Shown here: piece after piece, positions 27,464-36,182 of the stretch
Position numbering within the stretch: the stretch's first letter is position 1
Layout of the letters: every line of letters begins with the position of its first letter
NCBI RefSeq assembly: GCF_003050905.1
Contig: NZ_QAOT01000016.1
DNA: 64,000 nt
Source of the DNA: Cereibacter_A azotoformans
GTDB taxonomy: Bacteria; Pseudomonadota; Alphaproteobacteria; Rhodobacterales; Rhodobacteraceae
Direction: 5' to 3' (one strand)
Made by a program: the position numbers and the translations under genes
Notes under the pieces: model-generated
The model's input: only the letters and a program-made list of their open reading frames with translations
Told to the model about the DNA's origin: nothing
Databases searched by the model: none

Positions 27464-27647
27464 GGCACATCTCTCCGCGGCAGGGGCTTTGGCGCCTCAT
27501 AGGACGGAACGGCCATCAGGGGAAGGAGGCGCACCGCGCGCCGGCGCAAGATTTTTCGCCCGACCGTCCTTGTTCTGCTGTGCCGTTCGGCATCGTCGCC
27601 GCAAATGGCCCATCGGATGGGCATTCCGACAAAGCTATGCGGAAAGC

Positions 27648-27675
27648 AAAAAAAAGGCCGAGCAGAAGCTCGGCC
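27648..27675 (-). terminator. strong intrinsic terminator
   Basis: An 8-bp perfect stem GGCCGAGC/GCTCGGCC with a 4-nt loop is followed on the minus strand by eight T residues. It is the most canonical terminator in the window. Confidence 0.9.
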
Positions 27676-27817
27676 CAAGTCCAACAGGGAGGTATGAAGC
27701 GGACGAGAGAGACTCTCGATCACCCGCTTCGAGAGGCGATGTAGGGCCGCGACTCGTCGCGATCAAGCGCCATGATGCTATGCTGAAGGCATGGCCGTCA
27801 TGCGTCTGGTGCATAGC
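27648..27817 (-). ncRNA. candidate structured small RNA or 3'-UTR RNA
   Basis: Reading leftward, three stem-loops follow one another. A long stem with GCTATGC/GCATAGC outside and GCATG/CATGC inside covers 27777-27817. CTCTCGA/TCGAGAG spans 27713-27735. The intrinsic terminator ends at 27648. No convincing protein is encoded; the best frame gives only 17 codons. It starts about 85 bp after the LysR stop and ends before purL, so it may be an independent sRNA or one processed from the lysR 3' end. The rest of 27464-27901 looks empty. Confidence 0.5.
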
Positions 27818-27901
27818 TTAGCCACGGATCCATCTTTTCCTGTATTGCCATGCGGTTAGCCCGCCGAGGCGCTTCCCCGCCGCACGGCCGGGCGAGCACG
27901 C

Positions 27902-28795
27902 TCAGGTCTGTTGCTGCCTGCGGTAGAGCGAGATCTCTTCCATCACGAACTCGCGGAAGGCGGCGACACGCTTGGAGTGGCGCAGTTCCTCGGGGTAGGC
28001 GAGGAACACGGGCACGTCGTTCGACTCGACCTCCGGCATGACCCGGACCAGCTGCGGGAAGGCCACGGCCAGATAGTCCGGCATGACGCCCACCCCGAGA
28101 TTGTTCAGCACCGCCTGAAGCACGCCGAAGTAGTTGTTCACCGTGAGAGTGGAGGGAATGTCGTTCGTCAGGATCTCCTGCACCAGCGCCGCCCCCGCCG
28201 CCACCTGAGGCGCCCCCGGAAGCTGGCAGATCAGCCGGTGATGCGAGAAATCCTCCATCTTCTCGGGCATTCCGTGCTCGGCCACATAGTCCGGCGAGGC
28301 ATAGAGGCGCATGCGGATCGACATGAGGCGCTTGCGGATCAGGTCGGCCTGGCTCGGCTCCTTCATGCGGATCGCGACGTCGGCCTCGCGCATCGGCAGG
28401 TCGAGCACGCGCTCCTCGAGCATCAGGTCGATCTTCAGCGCGGGATACTTGCGGTAAAGCCCGACCAGCCGCGGCGCGAGCCAGAGGGTGCCGAAGCCGG
28501 TGGTGGTGGTCACGCGCAGCTCGCCAAAGACCTCGTCCTCGCTGTCGCGGATCCGCGCGGCCGCGGCCTCCAGCCGCTTGACCATCTGGCTGGTCGCATC
28601 GAACAGAAGCTCGCCCTGCTCGGTGAGAATCAGCCCCCGCGCGTGACGGTGGAAAAGGGTCACGTTCAGGCTCTCTTCCAGCGCCCGGATCTGGCGGCTG
28701 ACCGCCGACTGAGAGAGGTGGAGCGTGTCGCCGGCATGGGTCAGGCTGCCCGCATCCGCGACGGCGTGGAATATTCTGAGCTTGTCCCAGTCCAT
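27902..28795 (-). CDS. LysR-family transcriptional regulator
   Basis: A 297-residue protein with the N-terminal LysR winged helix (WDKLRIFHAVADAGSLTHAG, LHLSQSAVSRQIRALEESLN) and a periplasmic-binding-protein-like effector domain from about residue 90. It is divergent from the indolepyruvate oxidoreductase gene, and the 156-bp intergenic region carries three dyads. It is probably the regulator of that gene, though the effector is unknown. Confidence 0.9.
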   Translation of the reverse strand: MDWDKLRIFHAVADAGSLTHAGDTLHLSQSAVSRQIRALEESLNVTLFHRHARGLILTEQGELLFDATSQMVKRLEAAAARIRDSEDEVFGELRVTTTTGFGTLWLAPRLVGLYRKYPALKIDLMLEERVLDLPMREADVAIRMKEPSQADLIRKRLMSIRMRLYASPDYVAEHGMPEKMEDFSHHRLICQLPGAPQVAAGAALVQEILTNDIPSTLTVNNYFGVLQAVLNNLGVGVMPDYLAVAFPQLVRVMPEVESNDVPVFLAYPEELRHSKRVAAFREFVMEEISLYRRQQQT

Positions 28796-28846
28796 GTCGC
28801 AATCCTCCGCCGCGTCAGGCGGCCCGTGCGCAATGATCCCTATCGG

Positions 28847-28929
28847 ATTGCATATCCGGGTTGCAATGGAAACATGGCTCGGAAACCGCTTTGTAGGTCA
28901 GCAATTTTGACCTAACATGGAGTCATGTT
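28847..28929. promoter_or_regulatory. three dyads in the lysR-ior divergent region
   Basis: ATTGCA-N9-TGCAAT lies at 28847-28867, TAGGTCA-N7-TGACCTA at 28894-28914 and AACATG-N4-CATGTT at 28914-28929, ending 23 bp before the oxidoreductase start codon. The first is a plausible LysR site (though not a strict T-N11-A), and the other two suggest a second regulator or a leader structure. All arms are perfect. Confidence 0.5.
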
Positions 28930-28951
28930 CAAAGGCACTGGGAGGAGACCT

Positions 28952-31900
28952 ATGAGCAGGCAGGATGTGAAGCTGTCCGACCGCACCGACCTCGCGAAAT
29001 CGCCGGTGTTGCTGAACGGAACGCAGGCCATGGTGCGGCTGATGCTGATGCAGAAGGCGCGCGACCGGGCGGCGGGGCTGAATACCGCAGGCTATGTGAC
29101 AGGCTACCGCGGCTCGCCGCTGGGCGCGGTGGACCTGACGATGGCGCGCGCCGAGAAGGACCTCAGGGGCGCGGACATCCTGTTCCAGCCGGGGCTGAAC
29201 GAGGATCTGGCGGCGACCGCCATCTGGGGCACCCAGCAGGCCGAGCTGCGCGGCGAGGGGCGCTTCGATGGCGTCTTCGCGCTCTGGTATGGCAAGGGGC
29301 CGGGGGTGGATCGCACCGGCGACGTGATGCGCCACGCCAACATGGCCGGCACCTCGCGCCACGGCGGCGTGCTGATGGCGATGGGCGATGACCATACCGG
29401 CGAAAGCTCGACCACGCTGCACCAGTCGGACTGGGCGATGGTCGATGCCTACATTCCCGTCCTCTCGCCGGCGGGCGTGCAGGAGATCCTCGATTACGGG
29501 CTCTATGGCTGGGCGCTGTCGCGGTTTGCGGGCGTCTGGGTCGGTCTCAAGACCATGAAGGACACGGTCGAGGCGACGGCGGTCGTGGATGGCCGGCCCG
29601 ACCGCATGAATTTCGTCCTGCCCGACTTCCGCATGCCCGAGGGCGGGCTCAACATCCGGCTTGTCGATACGCCCGTCGCGCAGGAAGCGCGGATGATCGA
29701 CCACAAGCGGTTCGCGGCCGAAGCCTTCAGCCATGCCAACCGCATGGACCGCCGCGTCTGGGGCCGCCGCGGCGCGAAGATCGGCTTTGTCTCGGCCGGG
29801 AAAAGCTGGCTTGATCTTGTCCATGCCCTGTCGCTGCTGGGGATCGGCGAGGCCGAGGCCGAGCGGCTGGGCATCACCACCTACAAGGTGGGGCAGGTCT
29901 GGCCCATGGACTTCCGCGGCTTTCAGGACTGGGCCGAGGGGCTCGAACTGATCGTCTGCGTCGAGGAAAAGCGCAAGCTGATCGAGGTGCAGGCCAAGGA
30001 GGCGATCTTCAACGACCGCCGCGGCCGGCGCATCTACGGCTGGCAGAACGATCGGGGGGAAGAGCTGTTTCCGACACGGTTCGCGCTCGATCCCGTCGGG
30101 ATCGCGGAAAAGATCGGCGCGATCCTCATCGAGGAGGGCCGGGGCACCGACCGGGTGAAGGCGGGCCTCACCCGGCTGGCCGAGGCGCGCCGGGCGGACA
30201 ATGCGCAGGACCTTGCGGCGCGGCTGCCCTATTTCTGCTCGGGCTGCCCGCACAACAGCTCGACCCGGCTGCCCGAGGGCAGCCGCGCCTATGCGGGCAT
30301 CGGCTGCCATTACATGGTGCAATGGATGGACCGCGACACCGTGGGCTTCACCCAGATGGGCGGCGAGGGCGCGAACTGGATCGGGGAAGCTCCGTTCTCG
30401 AAGCGCCCGCATGTGTTCCAGAATCTGGGCGACGGCACCTACAACCACTCAGGCGTGCAGGCGATCCGGGCGGCGCTGGCTGCGGGCACCACCATCACCT
30501 ACAAGATCCTCTTCAACGACGCCGTGGCCATGACGGGGGGGCAGCACAACGAGGGCGACCTCAGCGCCGACCGCATCGTGCGCGAGATCCAGGCGATGGG
30601 TGTGGGCCACATCGCGGTCGTGCATGACGCGAAGGAGGAGGTGGACCTTTCGCGCTTCCCCGGCGGCATCGAGATCCACGAGCGCGCCGACCTGATGGAG
30701 GTGCAGAAGAAGTTCAGCCGGATTCCGGGCGTCTCGGCCATCGTCTATATCCAGACCTGCGCCGCCGAGAAGCGCCGGCGCCGCAAGCGGGGCACCTTCC
30801 CCGACATCGACCGGCGGGTGTTCATCAACACGGACGTGTGCGAAGGCTGCGGCGACTGCGGCGTGCAGTCGAACTGCGTCTCGATCGTGCCGGTCGAGAC
30901 CGAACTGGGCCGCAAGCGCGCCATCGACCAATCCTCCTGCAACAAGGATTTCTCCTGCCTCAACGGCTTCTGCCCCTCGTTCGTCACGCTCGAAGGCGCG
31001 CAGCCCCGAAAGGCCGCGACCGCCGAGATCGACCTGCCGCACCTGCCCGAGCCCGATCTGCCGACGATCCGGGGCACGCACAACCTGCTCGTGACGGGGG
31101 TCGGCGGCACGGGGGTGGTCACGGTGGGCGCGATCCTCTCGATGGCGGCCCACATCGACGGCAAGGCTGCAGCCATGATGGAGATGGCGGGCCTCGCCCA
31201 GAAGGGCGGAGCCGTCCACATCCACTGCCGCATCGCCGAGCAGCCCTCGGACATCAGCGCCATCCGCGTGGCGGTGGGCGAGGCGGATGCGGTGATCGGG
31301 GGCGATCTCGTCGTGACGGCGGGTGCGAAGACCCTGGGGCTGATGGCCACGGGCCGCACGGGGGCGGTGGTGAACAGCCATGACATCGTGACGGGAGAGT
31401 TCACCCGGAACACCGACTTCCGCGTGCCTTCGGAACGGTTGCAGGTTTCGCTTCAGGCGCGGCTCCAGGATCGGGTGGCCTTCCTGGATGCGACCGAGCT
31501 TGCGCGGGCGCTGATGGGCGACTCGATCTATTCCAACATGATGGTGTTCGGGGCGGCGTGGCAGAAGGGTCTGATCCCGCTCTCGGCCGAGGCGATCCAT
31601 CGCGCGATCGAGCTGAACGGCGCGGCGGTGGCGCGGAATGCGCGCGCCTTTGCCCTCGGCCGTTGGGCGGTGCTGCATCCGGCCGAGGCCGCCCGTATCC
31701 TGCAGCCCGAGCCGGTGAAACCCGTCGATCCGGTGGACTACCGCGCCGAACGGCTGGTCGGCTACCAGTCCCGCCGGCTCGCGCGGCGCTTCCGCGCGCT
31801 GGTGGACCGCGCCCCGCCAGAGATCCGCGAGGATGTGGCGCGCGGCTACTACCAGCTTCTGGCCTACAAGGACGAGTATGAGGTGGCGCGGCTGCATCTC

Positions 31901-32338
31901 GACACGATGGCGCGGGCGCGGGCCGAGTTCGACGGCGACTTCCGCCCGACCTTCCACCTCGCGCCGCCGTTCCTGGCCGGCAAGGGAGAGGAACGGCCCA
32001 GGAAGCGCCAGTTCGGCCCGTGGATGATCCCGGCGTTCCGGCTGCTCGCGGCGCTCAAGCCGTTGCGCGGCACCCCGCTCGATCCGTTCGGCCGGAACCC
32101 CGAGCGGCGGCTCGAACGCCGGCTGATCGCCCAGTTCGAGGCGGACATGGCCGAGATCCTTCCCGCTCTGACGCCCGAAACGATGGAACTGGGCCGCGAG
32201 CTGGCACGGCTGCCCCTCGCGATCCGCGGCTACGGGCCGGTGAAGGAGGCCAATGCCGAGACGGCCGCGCACCGCCGGGCCGAGCTTCTGGCCGCGATCC
32301 GCGCGGGCGGGGCGCCCCTGCCGATGGCGGCCGAGTAG
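28952..32338 (+). CDS. indolepyruvate:ferredoxin oxidoreductase, fused single chain
   Basis: Oxidatively decarboxylates indolepyruvate and other aryl-pyruvates to acyl-CoA with ferredoxin as acceptor. The 1128-residue protein joins the TPP-dependent IorA-like part (GYRGSPLGAVDL near the N-terminus, GIGCHYMVQWMDRD), a cysteine-rich cluster region (CEGCGDCGVQSNC, then CNKDFSCLNGFC), the gamma or IorB-like domain (TGVGGTGVVTVGAILSMAA) and a C-terminal DUF6537-like region. ATG 28952 follows GGGAGGAG. An ATG at 28925 is possible but lies in a dyad without ribosome-binding site. Confidence 0.9.
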   Translation: MSRQDVKLSDRTDLAKSPVLLNGTQAMVRLMLMQKARDRAAGLNTAGYVTGYRGSPLGAVDLTMARAEKDLRGADILFQPGLNEDLAATAIWGTQQAELRGEGRFDGVFALWYGKGPGVDRTGDVMRHANMAGTSRHGGVLMAMGDDHTGESSTTLHQSDWAMVDAYIPVLSPAGVQEILDYGLYGWALSRFAGVWVGLKTMKDTVEATAVVDGRPDRMNFVLPDFRMPEGGLNIRLVDTPVAQEARMIDHKRFAAEAFSHANRMDRRVWGRRGAKIGFVSAGKSWLDLVHALSLLGIGEAEAERLGITTYKVGQVWPMDFRGFQDWAEGLELIVCVEEKRKLIEVQAKEAIFNDRRGRRIYGWQNDRGEELFPTRFALDPVGIAEKIGAILIEEGRGTDRVKAGLTRLAEARRADNAQDLAARLPYFCSGCPHNSSTRLPEGSRAYAGIGCHYMVQWMDRDTVGFTQMGGEGANWIGEAPFSKRPHVFQNLGDGTYNHSGVQAIRAALAAGTTITYKILFNDAVAMTGGQHNEGDLSADRIVREIQAMGVGHIAVVHDAKEEVDLSRFPGGIEIHERADLMEVQKKFSRIPGVSAIVYIQTCAAEKRRRRKRGTFPDIDRRVFINTDVCEGCGDCGVQSNCVSIVPVETELGRKRAIDQSSCNKDFSCLNGFCPSFVTLEGAQPRKAATAEIDLPHLPEPDLPTIRGTHNLLVTGVGGTGVVTVGAILSMAAHIDGKAAAMMEMAGLAQKGGAVHIHCRIAEQPSDISAIRVAVGEADAVIGGDLVVTAGAKTLGLMATGRTGAVVNSHDIVTGEFTRNTDFRVPSERLQVSLQARLQDRVAFLDATELARALMGDSIYSNMMVFGAAWQKGLIPLSAEAIHRAIELNGAAVARNARAFALGRWAVLHPAEAARILQPEPVKPVDPVDYRAERLVGYQSRRLARRFRALVDRAPPEIREDVARGYYQLLAYKDEYEVARLHLDTMARARAEFDGDFRPTFHLAPPFLAGKGEERPRKRQFGPWMIPAFRLLAALKPLRGTPLDPFGRNPERRLERRLIAQFEADMAEILPALTPETMELGRELARLPLAIRGYGPVKEANAETAAHRRAELLAAIRAGGAPLPMAAE

Positions 32339-32492
32339 TCCTCGGCGCCCGAGGGCGGTGCGGTCTCCCGTGCCCGTTGCGGGCTCGCGGGCCCTGCGGA
32401 ATAAGTCGGATGGCGCCACCTCGGCGCTTCCGTCTTGCGCGGCATGATCCTATGCTGACGGGACAGAAAAGTCCTGAGGGGCGGGGGCAGGC

Positions 32493-33305
32493 ATGGCGGT
32501 TGGTGTGTTCGATTCGGGGCTGGGTGGCCTCACGGTTCTTGATGCGGTCCAGAGGCGCTTGCCCGAGGTGCCCTTCGTCTATTTCGGCGACAACGCCCAT
32601 GCGCCCTACGGCGTGCGCGACGCCGACGACATCTTCGCCCTGACCTGCGCGGCGACCGAGCGGCTCTGGGCCGAGGGCTGCGATCTGGTGATCCTGGCCT
32701 GCAACACCGCCTCGGCCGCGGCGCTCAAGCGGATGCAGGAGAGCTGGATCCCCCGGGACAAGCGCGTGCTCGGCGTCTTCGTGCCGCTGATCGAGGCGCT
32801 GACCGAGCGGCAGTGGGGCGACAACAGCCCCCCGCGCGAGGTGGCGGTGAAGCATGTGGCGCTGTTTGCCACGCCCGCGACCGTGGCCAGCCGCGCCTTC
32901 CAGCGCGAACTGGCCTTCCGCGCCATTGGCGTGGATGTCGAGGCCCAGCCCTGCGGCGGCGTGGTGGATGCGATCGAGCAGGGCGACGAGATCCTCGCCG
33001 AGGCGCTGGTGCGCAGCCATGTCGAAGCGCTCAAGCGGCGGATGCCGCATCCGCAGGCGGCGATCCTCGGCTGCACCCATTATCCGCTGATGGAGGCCAC
33101 CTTCCAGGAGGCGCTGGGGCCGGAGGTCACCGTCTATTCGCAGGCCAATCTTGTGGCCGAGAGCCTTGCGGATTATCTGGCCCGCAGGCCCGAGTTCGTG
33201 GGGCAGGGCACCGAGTCGAAGTTCCTGACGACGGGCGACCCCCGGTCGGTCTCGAACAAGGCCACGCAGTTCCTGCGCCGGCGCATCACCTTCGAGGCCG
33301 CCTGA
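32493..33305 (+). CDS. murI: glutamate racemase
   Basis: Makes D-glutamate for peptidoglycan without cofactor. The 270-residue protein has the N-terminal VGVFDSGLGGLTVL, the first catalytic Cys in LACNTASAAAL and the second in LGCTHYPLMEA, all at normal spacing. The upstream 154 bp hold no gene. argC begins 24 bp downstream on the same strand, probably as one transcript. Confidence 0.94.
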   Translation: MAVGVFDSGLGGLTVLDAVQRRLPEVPFVYFGDNAHAPYGVRDADDIFALTCAATERLWAEGCDLVILACNTASAAALKRMQESWIPRDKRVLGVFVPLIEALTERQWGDNSPPREVAVKHVALFATPATVASRAFQRELAFRAIGVDVEAQPCGGVVDAIEQGDEILAEALVRSHVEALKRRMPHPQAAILGCTHYPLMEATFQEALGPEVTVYSQANLVAESLADYLARRPEFVGQGTESKFLTTGDPRSVSNKATQFLRRRITFEAA

Positions 33306-33329
33306 CCGAAAGAAACGGAAAAGAGACAC

Positions 33330-34358
33330 ATGGTTCAGAACATCGCCATCCTCGGAGCCTCCGGCTACACGGGCGCCGAGCTGGTCAGGTTGATCGCCAC
33401 CCATCCCTCGATGCGGATCGTGGCGCTCTCGGGCGACCGCAAGGCAGGCATGGCGATGTCCGAGGTCTTTCCGTTCCTGCGCCATCTCGACCTGCCGCGC
33501 CTGCAGAAGATCGACGAGATCAATTTCTCGAATGTGGACTTGGCCTTCTGCGCCCTTCCTCACGCGACCTCGCAGGAGGTGATCTCGGCCCTGCCGCGCG
33601 ATCTGAAGATCGTCGATCTCTCCGCCGATTTCCGCCTCCGCGATCCGGCCGCCTACGAGACCTGGTATGGCAAGCCCCATTCCGCGCCCGAGCTGCAGAA
33701 GGAGGCGGTCTACGGGCTGACCGAATTCTACCGCGACGAGATCCGCGGCGCGCGGCTGGTGGCCGGCACGGGATGCAACGCGGCGACCGGCCAGTATGCG
33801 ATCCGGCCGCTGATCGAGGCGGGCGTGATCGACCTCGACGACATCCTGATCGACCTCAAGGCCGGCGTCTCCGGCGCGGGACGGAGCCTGAAGGAGAACC
33901 TCCTCCATGCCGAGCTGTCCGAGGGCACGCACGCCTATTCCGCCGGCGGCACGCACCGCCACCTGGGCGAGTTCGACCAGGAGTTTTCGAAGATCGCCGG
34001 GCGGCCCGTGCAGGTCCGCTTCACCCCGCATCTGACGCCGATGAACCGCGGCATCCTTGCCAGCGTCCATGTCAAGGGCGACCCGCAAGCGGTGCACCGG
34101 GCCCTCGCGGACCGCTACCTCACGGAAACGTTCCTTGAGGTGCTACCTTTTGGCGCGCTCCCCTCGACACGGGATATCCGGGGGTCCAACTACGTCCATA
34201 TCGGCGTGATCGGGGACCGGATCCCCGGCTGCGCCCTGGTGGTGGCGGTGCTGGACAACCTGTGCAAGGGCTCTTCGGGGCAGGCGATCCAGAATGCGAA
34301 CCTGATGCTGGGGCTGGACGAGGCGGCGGGCCTCCGGCTCGCCCCGGTCTTCCCGTAA
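33330..34358 (+). CDS. argC: N-acetyl-gamma-glutamyl-phosphate reductase
   Basis: The NADPH-dependent third step of arginine synthesis. The 342-residue protein has the nucleotide-binding AILGASGYTGAELVRLIATH at the N-terminus, the catalytic Cys in GTGCNAATGQYA and HLTPMNRGILASVHVKGDP near the C-terminus. A class I ArgC by length. Confidence 0.95.
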   Translation: MVQNIAILGASGYTGAELVRLIATHPSMRIVALSGDRKAGMAMSEVFPFLRHLDLPRLQKIDEINFSNVDLAFCALPHATSQEVISALPRDLKIVDLSADFRLRDPAAYETWYGKPHSAPELQKEAVYGLTEFYRDEIRGARLVAGTGCNAATGQYAIRPLIEAGVIDLDDILIDLKAGVSGAGRSLKENLLHAELSEGTHAYSAGGTHRHLGEFDQEFSKIAGRPVQVRFTPHLTPMNRGILASVHVKGDPQAVHRALADRYLTETFLEVLPFGALPSTRDIRGSNYVHIGVIGDRIPGCALVVAVLDNLCKGSSGQAIQNANLMLGLDEAAGLRLAPVFP

Positions 34359-34382
34359 GAGCCGTTCTGCCAAGAGGGTGAC

Positions 34383-34838
34383 ATGAAGGGCCTGAAGAAG
34401 AAACGCCGCATCCAGATCATCACGCTGGCCTTCGTGGCGCTGGCGGGTTCGACGGCCCTGATCGGCTACGCCATGCGCGACGGGATCAACTTCTTCCGCT
34501 CGCCGACGCAGGTGGTCGAGGCGCCGCCGTCCGAGACCGAGGTGTTCCGCATCGGCGGGCTGGTCGAGAAGGGCAGCCTCGTGCGGGGGCAGGGCGAGAC
34601 CGTCACCTTCCGCGTGACCGACACGAACGCGACCGTGCCTGTCCGCTTCACCGGCGTCCTGCCCGACCTCTTTGCCGAGGATGCGGGCATGGTCGGCACC
34701 GGCCGCCTCGTGGACGGCGTCTTCCAGGCCAGCGAGATCCTCGCCAAGCATGACGAGACCTACATGCCGAAGGAAGTGGTGGATGCGCTGAAGGAACAGG
34801 GCGTCTTCCAGCACACCGAGGACCAGCCCCAGGGCTGA
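34383..34838 (+). CDS. ccmE: cytochrome c maturation heme chaperone CcmE
   Basis: Binds heme covalently on the periplasmic face and hands it to CcmF/H. The 151-residue protein has an N-terminal membrane anchor (about residues 12-30), the OB-fold domain and the heme-binding His123 within AKHDETYMP, with Tyr127. Unusually it stands alone here, with no other ccm genes around it. Confidence 0.95.
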   Translation: MKGLKKKRRIQIITLAFVALAGSTALIGYAMRDGINFFRSPTQVVEAPPSETEVFRIGGLVEKGSLVRGQGETVTFRVTDTNATVPVRFTGVLPDLFAEDAGMVGTGRLVDGVFQASEILAKHDETYMPKEVVDALKEQGVFQHTEDQPQG

Positions 34839-34879
34839 CCGGCCGCTCCCGCGCCGCCTCCCGATGCCGCGCACGCCGT

Positions 34880-34908
34880 CCTTCATTCTGGCCCAAATAT
34901 CCCGGGGG
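34880..34908 (+). repeat. recurring intergenic repeat, copy 2
   Basis: CCTTCATTCTGGCCCAAATA followed by TCCCGGGGG lies between ccmE and the endolysin gene, directly before a GC hairpin. The closest match is the copy at 49536-49560. Confidence 0.6.
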
Positions 34909-34909
34909 C

Positions 34910-34928
34910 GCGGGGGCAGAGCCCCCGC
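34910..34928 (+). terminator. hairpin after ccmE
   Basis: GCGGGGGC-AGA-GCCCCCGC, an 8-bp perfect stem followed by TCTC. It probably terminates the murI-argC-ccmE transcript. Confidence 0.6.
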
Positions 34929-35011
34929 TCTCACCGCTCCGCCGTGCGCGGTCTTAACCACGGCTTGAACCTCCTCCTCCAGTCTGGCCTCCGGCTGAAG
35001 ACGAGGGTGAG

Positions 35012-35623
35012 ATGCAGACGGTCCAGCAGATCGCGAAAGAGATCGTCGCCCGCGAGGGCGGCTTTGTGAACGACCCCGACGATCCCGGCGGGGCCACGAG
35101 ATACGGTGTCACCATCGCCACGCTGCGGCGTCTGGGGTTCGACACGACGGGCGACGGGCGCATCGGCCTCGAGGATGTGCGCGCCGTGACCCGCGCGCAG
35201 GCCGAGGCGATCTTCGTCGAACATTACTTCCGCCGCCCCGGCATCGGCAACCTGCCCGAGGTGCTGCACCCCGGCCTCTTCGACATGTATGTCAACGCCG
35301 GCTCGAACGCGGTGAAAATCCTCCAGCGGCTCGTGTCCGAGATGGGATTTCCCTGCGCCGCCGATGGGGCCATCGGGCCCCAGACCATCCGGCAGGCGCA
35401 GGCGGCCCATGAGGCCGCGCCCGATCATCTTGCGGATGCCTACGCCGTCGCCCGCCGAAACTTCTACTATGCGCTGGCCGATGGGCGGCCCTCGTCGCGC
35501 AAGTACGCCCGGAGGAAGGACGGCGGAAAGGGCGGCTGGATCCTCCGGGCGGAAGAGTTCATGGCGCCCCGTTACCGCCTGACCGATGCCCAGCATCGGG
35601 AAAGGACCGCCTCATGGGCCTGA
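35012..35623 (+). CDS. GH108-family N-acetylmuramidase (endolysin)
   Basis: A 203-residue cell-wall lysozyme-like enzyme with the catalytic Glu15 in AREGGFVNDPDDPGGATRYG, the GH108 hallmark, followed by a C-terminal peptidoglycan-binding-3-like region (AADGAIGPQTIRQAQ). There is no signal peptide, so it would need a holin for export. A holin-like gene overlaps its 3' end by 10 nt. The pair stands apart from any phage structural genes, as the lysis genes of Rhodobacter gene transfer agents do. Confidence 0.85.
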   Translation: MQTVQQIAKEIVAREGGFVNDPDDPGGATRYGVTIATLRRLGFDTTGDGRIGLEDVRAVTRAQAEAIFVEHYFRRPGIGNLPEVLHPGLFDMYVNAGSNAVKILQRLVSEMGFPCAADGAIGPQTIRQAQAAHEAAPDHLADAYAVARRNFYYALADGRPSSRKYARRKDGGKGGWILRAEEFMAPRYRLTDAQHRERTASWA

Positions 35624-36108
35624 TCGGACGCATCATCGCCGGCGGCGACGGCGTGGCCACTCTCGGGGCCGCGGTGAAGGATGTGGCGGAGGTCTTCCGC
35701 CCGAACGCCACGCGCGAGATCGAGCTTTCGGCCGAGATGCAGGGCGAGGCGCTGCAGCAATATTCCGAAGAGTTCGCCAATCCCGGCAATGGCGGGTTCG
35801 ACCGGTTCGTGAACGGGGTGAACCGGCTGCCGCGGCCGATGCTCGCCTTCGGAACGCTTGCGCTCTTCAGCTTCGCCATGGTCGATCCCGAGAGCTTCGG
35901 CCGGCGCATGTCGGGTCTCGCCCTCGTGCCCGATCCGCTCTGGTGGCTGCTGGCGGCGATCGTGGGCTTCTACTTCGGCTCGCGCGAGGCGCATTACTTC
36001 CGCACCCGCCATCCAAGCGCGGCGGGGGCGGTGGCTCCCGGAGCCGCGCCCGCGGCCCGGGGCGAGGCCAATGCGGCGCTCGACGACTGGCGCGACGGGC
36101 GGAGCTGA
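35614..36108 (+). CDS. holin-like small membrane protein
   Basis: A 164-residue protein with hydrophobic segments at about residues 73-90 (PMLAFGTLALFSFAMV) and 106-122 (PLWWLLAAIVGFYFGSREAH), fitting the 3TM-holin family (Holin_3TMs). ATG 35614 lies inside the end of the endolysin gene, so they form one lysis unit. The C-terminus is Ala-rich and ends in a charged tail. argS follows after 74 bp. Confidence 0.78.
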   Translation: MGLIGRIIAGGDGVATLGAAVKDVAEVFRPNATREIELSAEMQGEALQQYSEEFANPGNGGFDRFVNGVNRLPRPMLAFGTLALFSFAMVDPESFGRRMSGLALVPDPLWWLLAAIVGFYFGSREAHYFRTRHPSAAGAVAPGAAPAARGEANAALDDWRDGRS

Positions 36109-36182
36109 CGGCCGGGGCGGGCGCCATTGACCTGTGCGCCCGCCTCTGGCAAAGCCGGGGCAACAATCAGGACAAGCCCCGA

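Noticed and set aside
32055..34097. 680-codon minus-strand frame opposite murI and argC
   Set aside because: Its Arg/His/Gly-rich translation is the usual antisense shadow of high-GC genes, and the plus strand holds well-conserved murI and argC.
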